DNA of 64,000 bases from NCBI GenBank assembly GCA_009829735.1, contig CM020619.1:32590283-32654282 (forward strand). The letters are read 5' to 3'. The number at the start of each line of letters is the position of its first letter. The first letter of the stretch is position 1. Both the position numbers and the translations under genes were made by a program. The notes below the pieces were generated by a model, which saw only the letters and a program-made list of their open reading frames with translations, had not been told where the DNA came from and made no database searches. Below are positions 62,020 to 64,000 of the stretch, in pieces. Origin of the DNA: Pyropia yezoensis. Taxonomy: Eukaryota > Rhodophyta > Bangiophyceae > Bangiales > Bangiaceae.

Positions 62020-62142
62020 TATAGTGCGCCCCGTAAAGTGTGGACGTGCTCGTGTCGTGATCATGTCACATATCGGCCACTGAACCGATCAAACCCACAC
62101 TGCACGACCTGTGCACGTCCACTTTTTACGGGACGCACTATA
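62020..62142. mobile_element. 123-bp MITE-like element
   Basis: The ends are inverted repeats: TATAGTGCG(C/T)CCCGTAAA on the left and its complement on the right (TTTACGGGACGCACTATA). The arms extend about 30 bp (GTGGACGTGC / GTGCACGTCCAC). The internal part matches 57253-57342. The terminal TATA on both sides would fit a TA target duplication. There is no coding capacity. Confidence 0.8.
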
Positions 62143-62380
62143 GGTACGGTTGGCAGGCGGGTAGCGGCGTGGGTGGCCGCGCGCGCCCCGCTGGGCGTGC
62201 GCTGCAGCAGCCCGTCACAGCGTGGCGGAGGGATGGCGGTCGTGTGGTCGGCGCAAGCCACACGTGTCGGGCTGGCCAGCCAATCAGTTTGCGCTCGCTA
62301 CCGACAGTTGATCTCTTTCTCGGACTTGCTCTCTCGTCCGCCTCCCTTTCGTTGCGTCGCGGACACCGTTCCCGGCCACA

Positions 62381-62757
62381 GCGTAGTGGGGTCTAAAGGA
62401 GGACTACCGATTTCTTGCATTCCGGGTGTTTTCCGCTTGCGCAAGAATTTGCAACCCCTTCTCACGGCATGAAGGACGCCGATTTTGAGTACACTTGTTG
62501 CTTTACGCTTCCAGTTGCCAGTTGCACAAGCCCGCATGGATGGTGCCCGTCTGCGCCGGAAGCGTACGACCCTCAGCTGCCTGGTGGTACCAGCAGAACA
62601 ACGTGCGGGCTTGTGCAACTGGCAACTGCAAGCGTAAAGCAACAAAAGTGCTCAAAATCGGCGTCCTTCATGCCGTGAGAAGGGGTTGCAAATTCTTGCG
62701 CAAGCGGAAAACACCCGGAATGCAAGAAATCGGTGGTCCCCCTTTACCCACTGCGCA
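62381..62757. mobile_element. Fold-back element with 136-156-bp inverted arms
   Basis: The left arm 62401-62536 and right arm 62604-62739 are inverted copies with about five mismatches in 136 bases (about 96 percent). Weaker similarity extends to 62381 and 62757. The 67-bp loop (62537-62603) is unrelated to the arms. Such a structure fits a fold-back/MITE element or a hairpin-RNA locus. No target duplication could be assigned. The arms could be read as a short frame on either strand, but this is a by-product of the symmetry. Confidence 0.85.
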
Positions 62758-63881
62758 GCCGGGGGTCTTTCTGGCGACGAGCCACGGGCGGCGTCCTGCA
62801 GCCGCCAACGGCGTCGCCGCGCTCCGTCTGCTCTATGTCTCACTCGCCGCCCAGCCGGGTTCCCGCCGCCCCCTGAACCGCCTCTCTCGAGGCGGGCGGG
62901 GGCGGGGTTGTCGCGCACCCAGTGGCAAGCCCACCGCCTCGGCACAGCGCTCTAGCCCAGTGGTCGGTGGCGCACCGCTACGCTGCGTGAGCGGCCTCTC
63001 TGGGCGTGCGTCGCGTTGGGTAGCCTGTAGTCGGGGGGGCTAACCAGATGCCCTCACGAGCGCGTGAGGGCCTATCTACTCTTGCAGAACTGGAGGTGGC
63101 TCCCCGTTTTTCTTTCACGGCCTGCGCAGTGCGCCTAACGAGTGGACGTCAGGAAGACTGACCAGTGGCCGTGCATCGCCATGTGGACAGCCCCACTCCA
63201 GTTGACCGAGTGTCGAGGACGCAGTGGGTCAGCGCCAGCCGCAAGCGCGCTGATGGTGCGCACGCGTGCATGGGCTTCTCAGCTCATGCCGCAGGGGTCA
63301 GCGGGAGCGCGAAATTTAATCAGTTGGTGTGCCCAGCGGGGGGGCGCACTGATGGTCCCCCGAGCAGCCAAGAGACCACGTGCCTCAGCGTGTGCAACGG
63401 AGGGGTCGCTGCCGCTGGTCGCCGAGGTCGCCGCGGGCTGCTTGCTGGGAGGGAGGCCATTGCACTGGCGGATTCACAATGTGGGTGGTGTAGGACGGAC
63501 GAAGCCGCACCACAGATGTAAAACACAGCAGGAGGACGTTATGTATTGTGTGCACCGTGGTTTGCGTGGGCGGGCGGCAAACGTTGCGCCAGGATGACCC
63601 CACAGACTGTGCCGACGTGGCATCCGCCCAAGCGTGGCGACGAGGCGTGTGGTTTGCGAACGAAGAGCGTAATGTAACAAACCTGCGAGGGACACCAAGG
63701 GCGCATCTACAACACACCCAGACATGCAGTGCACAACACTGCGCAGTGCAAGCAAACGGGACACGCAGAGAGAAGAACCGGAAACTGCAAGAGGGGCATG
63801 TTTTGTGCGAGAGCAGAGCAGAGAAGTGCGCACACACTTGGACGCACAGATAAAGGAACAAGTAACTGCAAGCGGTGTATA

Positions 63882-63962
63882 TTTTTTGTTGGCCAACATG
63901 GGGAGAGGAGCAGAGATGAACGTACTGTATGTACAGTACATACAGTAATGTCCAACAAAAAA
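63882..63962. repeat. 81-bp hairpin with nested palindrome
   Basis: The outer stem TTTTTTGTTGG (63882-63892) pairs with CCAACAAAAAA (63952-63962). Inside lies a perfect palindrome TACTGTATGTAC-A-GTACATACAGTA (63923-63947). It may be the end of a mobile element or a structured RNA. Confidence 0.7.
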
Positions 63963-64000
63963 CAGTCGCACACCCTTAAAAGTACAAAGGAGTGTTGCCA

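Larger units (their letters stand above)
60789..64000. other. Right end, no gene recognised; small elements
   Basis: No convincing protein gene. A plus frame at 61068-61466 has a hydrophobic stretch but no domain. A 304-codon plus frame at 61558-62472 runs through a MITE. Repeats are listed separately. A short hairpin (GCCCTCACG...CGTGAGGGC) lies at 63050-63071. Bases 63520-63960 have the most balanced composition in the window. Confidence 0.4.

Noticed and set aside
61558-62472. Plus-strand frame of 304 codons
   Set aside because: It passes through a MITE and part of a fold-back element and has no domain.

Overview
The window reads as nuclear DNA of a GC-rich, intron-poor eukaryote with plastids. 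The best guess is a bangiophyte red alga (Porphyra/Pyropia type). This is inferred from very high GC, mostly single-exon genes with G/C in third codon positions, long Gly/Ala/Pro homopolymers inside proteins, a laforin/SEX4-like glucan phosphatase with CBM20 modules, an organelle-type lysyl-tRNA synthetase with a transit-like leader, and a DIRS-like retroelement. No species can be proven from sequence alone.

Layout. 1-12000 is repeat-rich. It holds a minus-strand tyrosine-recombinase (DIRS-like) retroelement with split direct repeats (about 2525-8737), whose far end is interrupted by a 632-bp TA-flanked MITE, then low-complexity DNA. 12-24 kb has the splicing factor SF3B6 (one intron), an unrecognised two-exon minus-strand gene, a disordered protein with a SUMO-interaction-like motif, a 2.9-kb island of poly-C runs, and a gene with a divergent hemerythrin-like domain. 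24.5-27 kb holds a gene fragment and a complete Tc1-like transposon.

28.9-47.2 kb is the gene-dense core: a glucan phosphatase with three CBM20 modules (+), a 1,816-residue armadillo-repeat protein (-), lysyl-tRNA synthetase (+), a FetA-FetB/STAR1-STAR2-type ABC transporter that appears fused in one gene (-), and a 5'-nucleotidase family protein (+). A decayed beta-propeller gene follows at 47.3-48.4 kb. 50-61 kb carries a Dsc3-like ubiquitin-like membrane protein (+), an unrecognised protein with repeated RRTPS motifs (-), a Nup35/Nup53-type nucleoporin (-), and a tandem RidA protein (-). The last 3 kb holds small MITE-like and fold-back elements.

The genes do not form one pathway. They are ordinary housekeeping genes (splicing, nuclear pore, organellar translation, starch dephosphorylation, ER protein quality control, metabolite damage repair) separated by low-complexity DNA and small transposons. 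Two genes change reading frame exactly at long G runs. I read this as homopolymer length error or instability rather than real loss of function. Several unusual domain architectures (triple-CBM20 phosphatase, ATPase-permease fusion, double RidA) are the most rewarding points.
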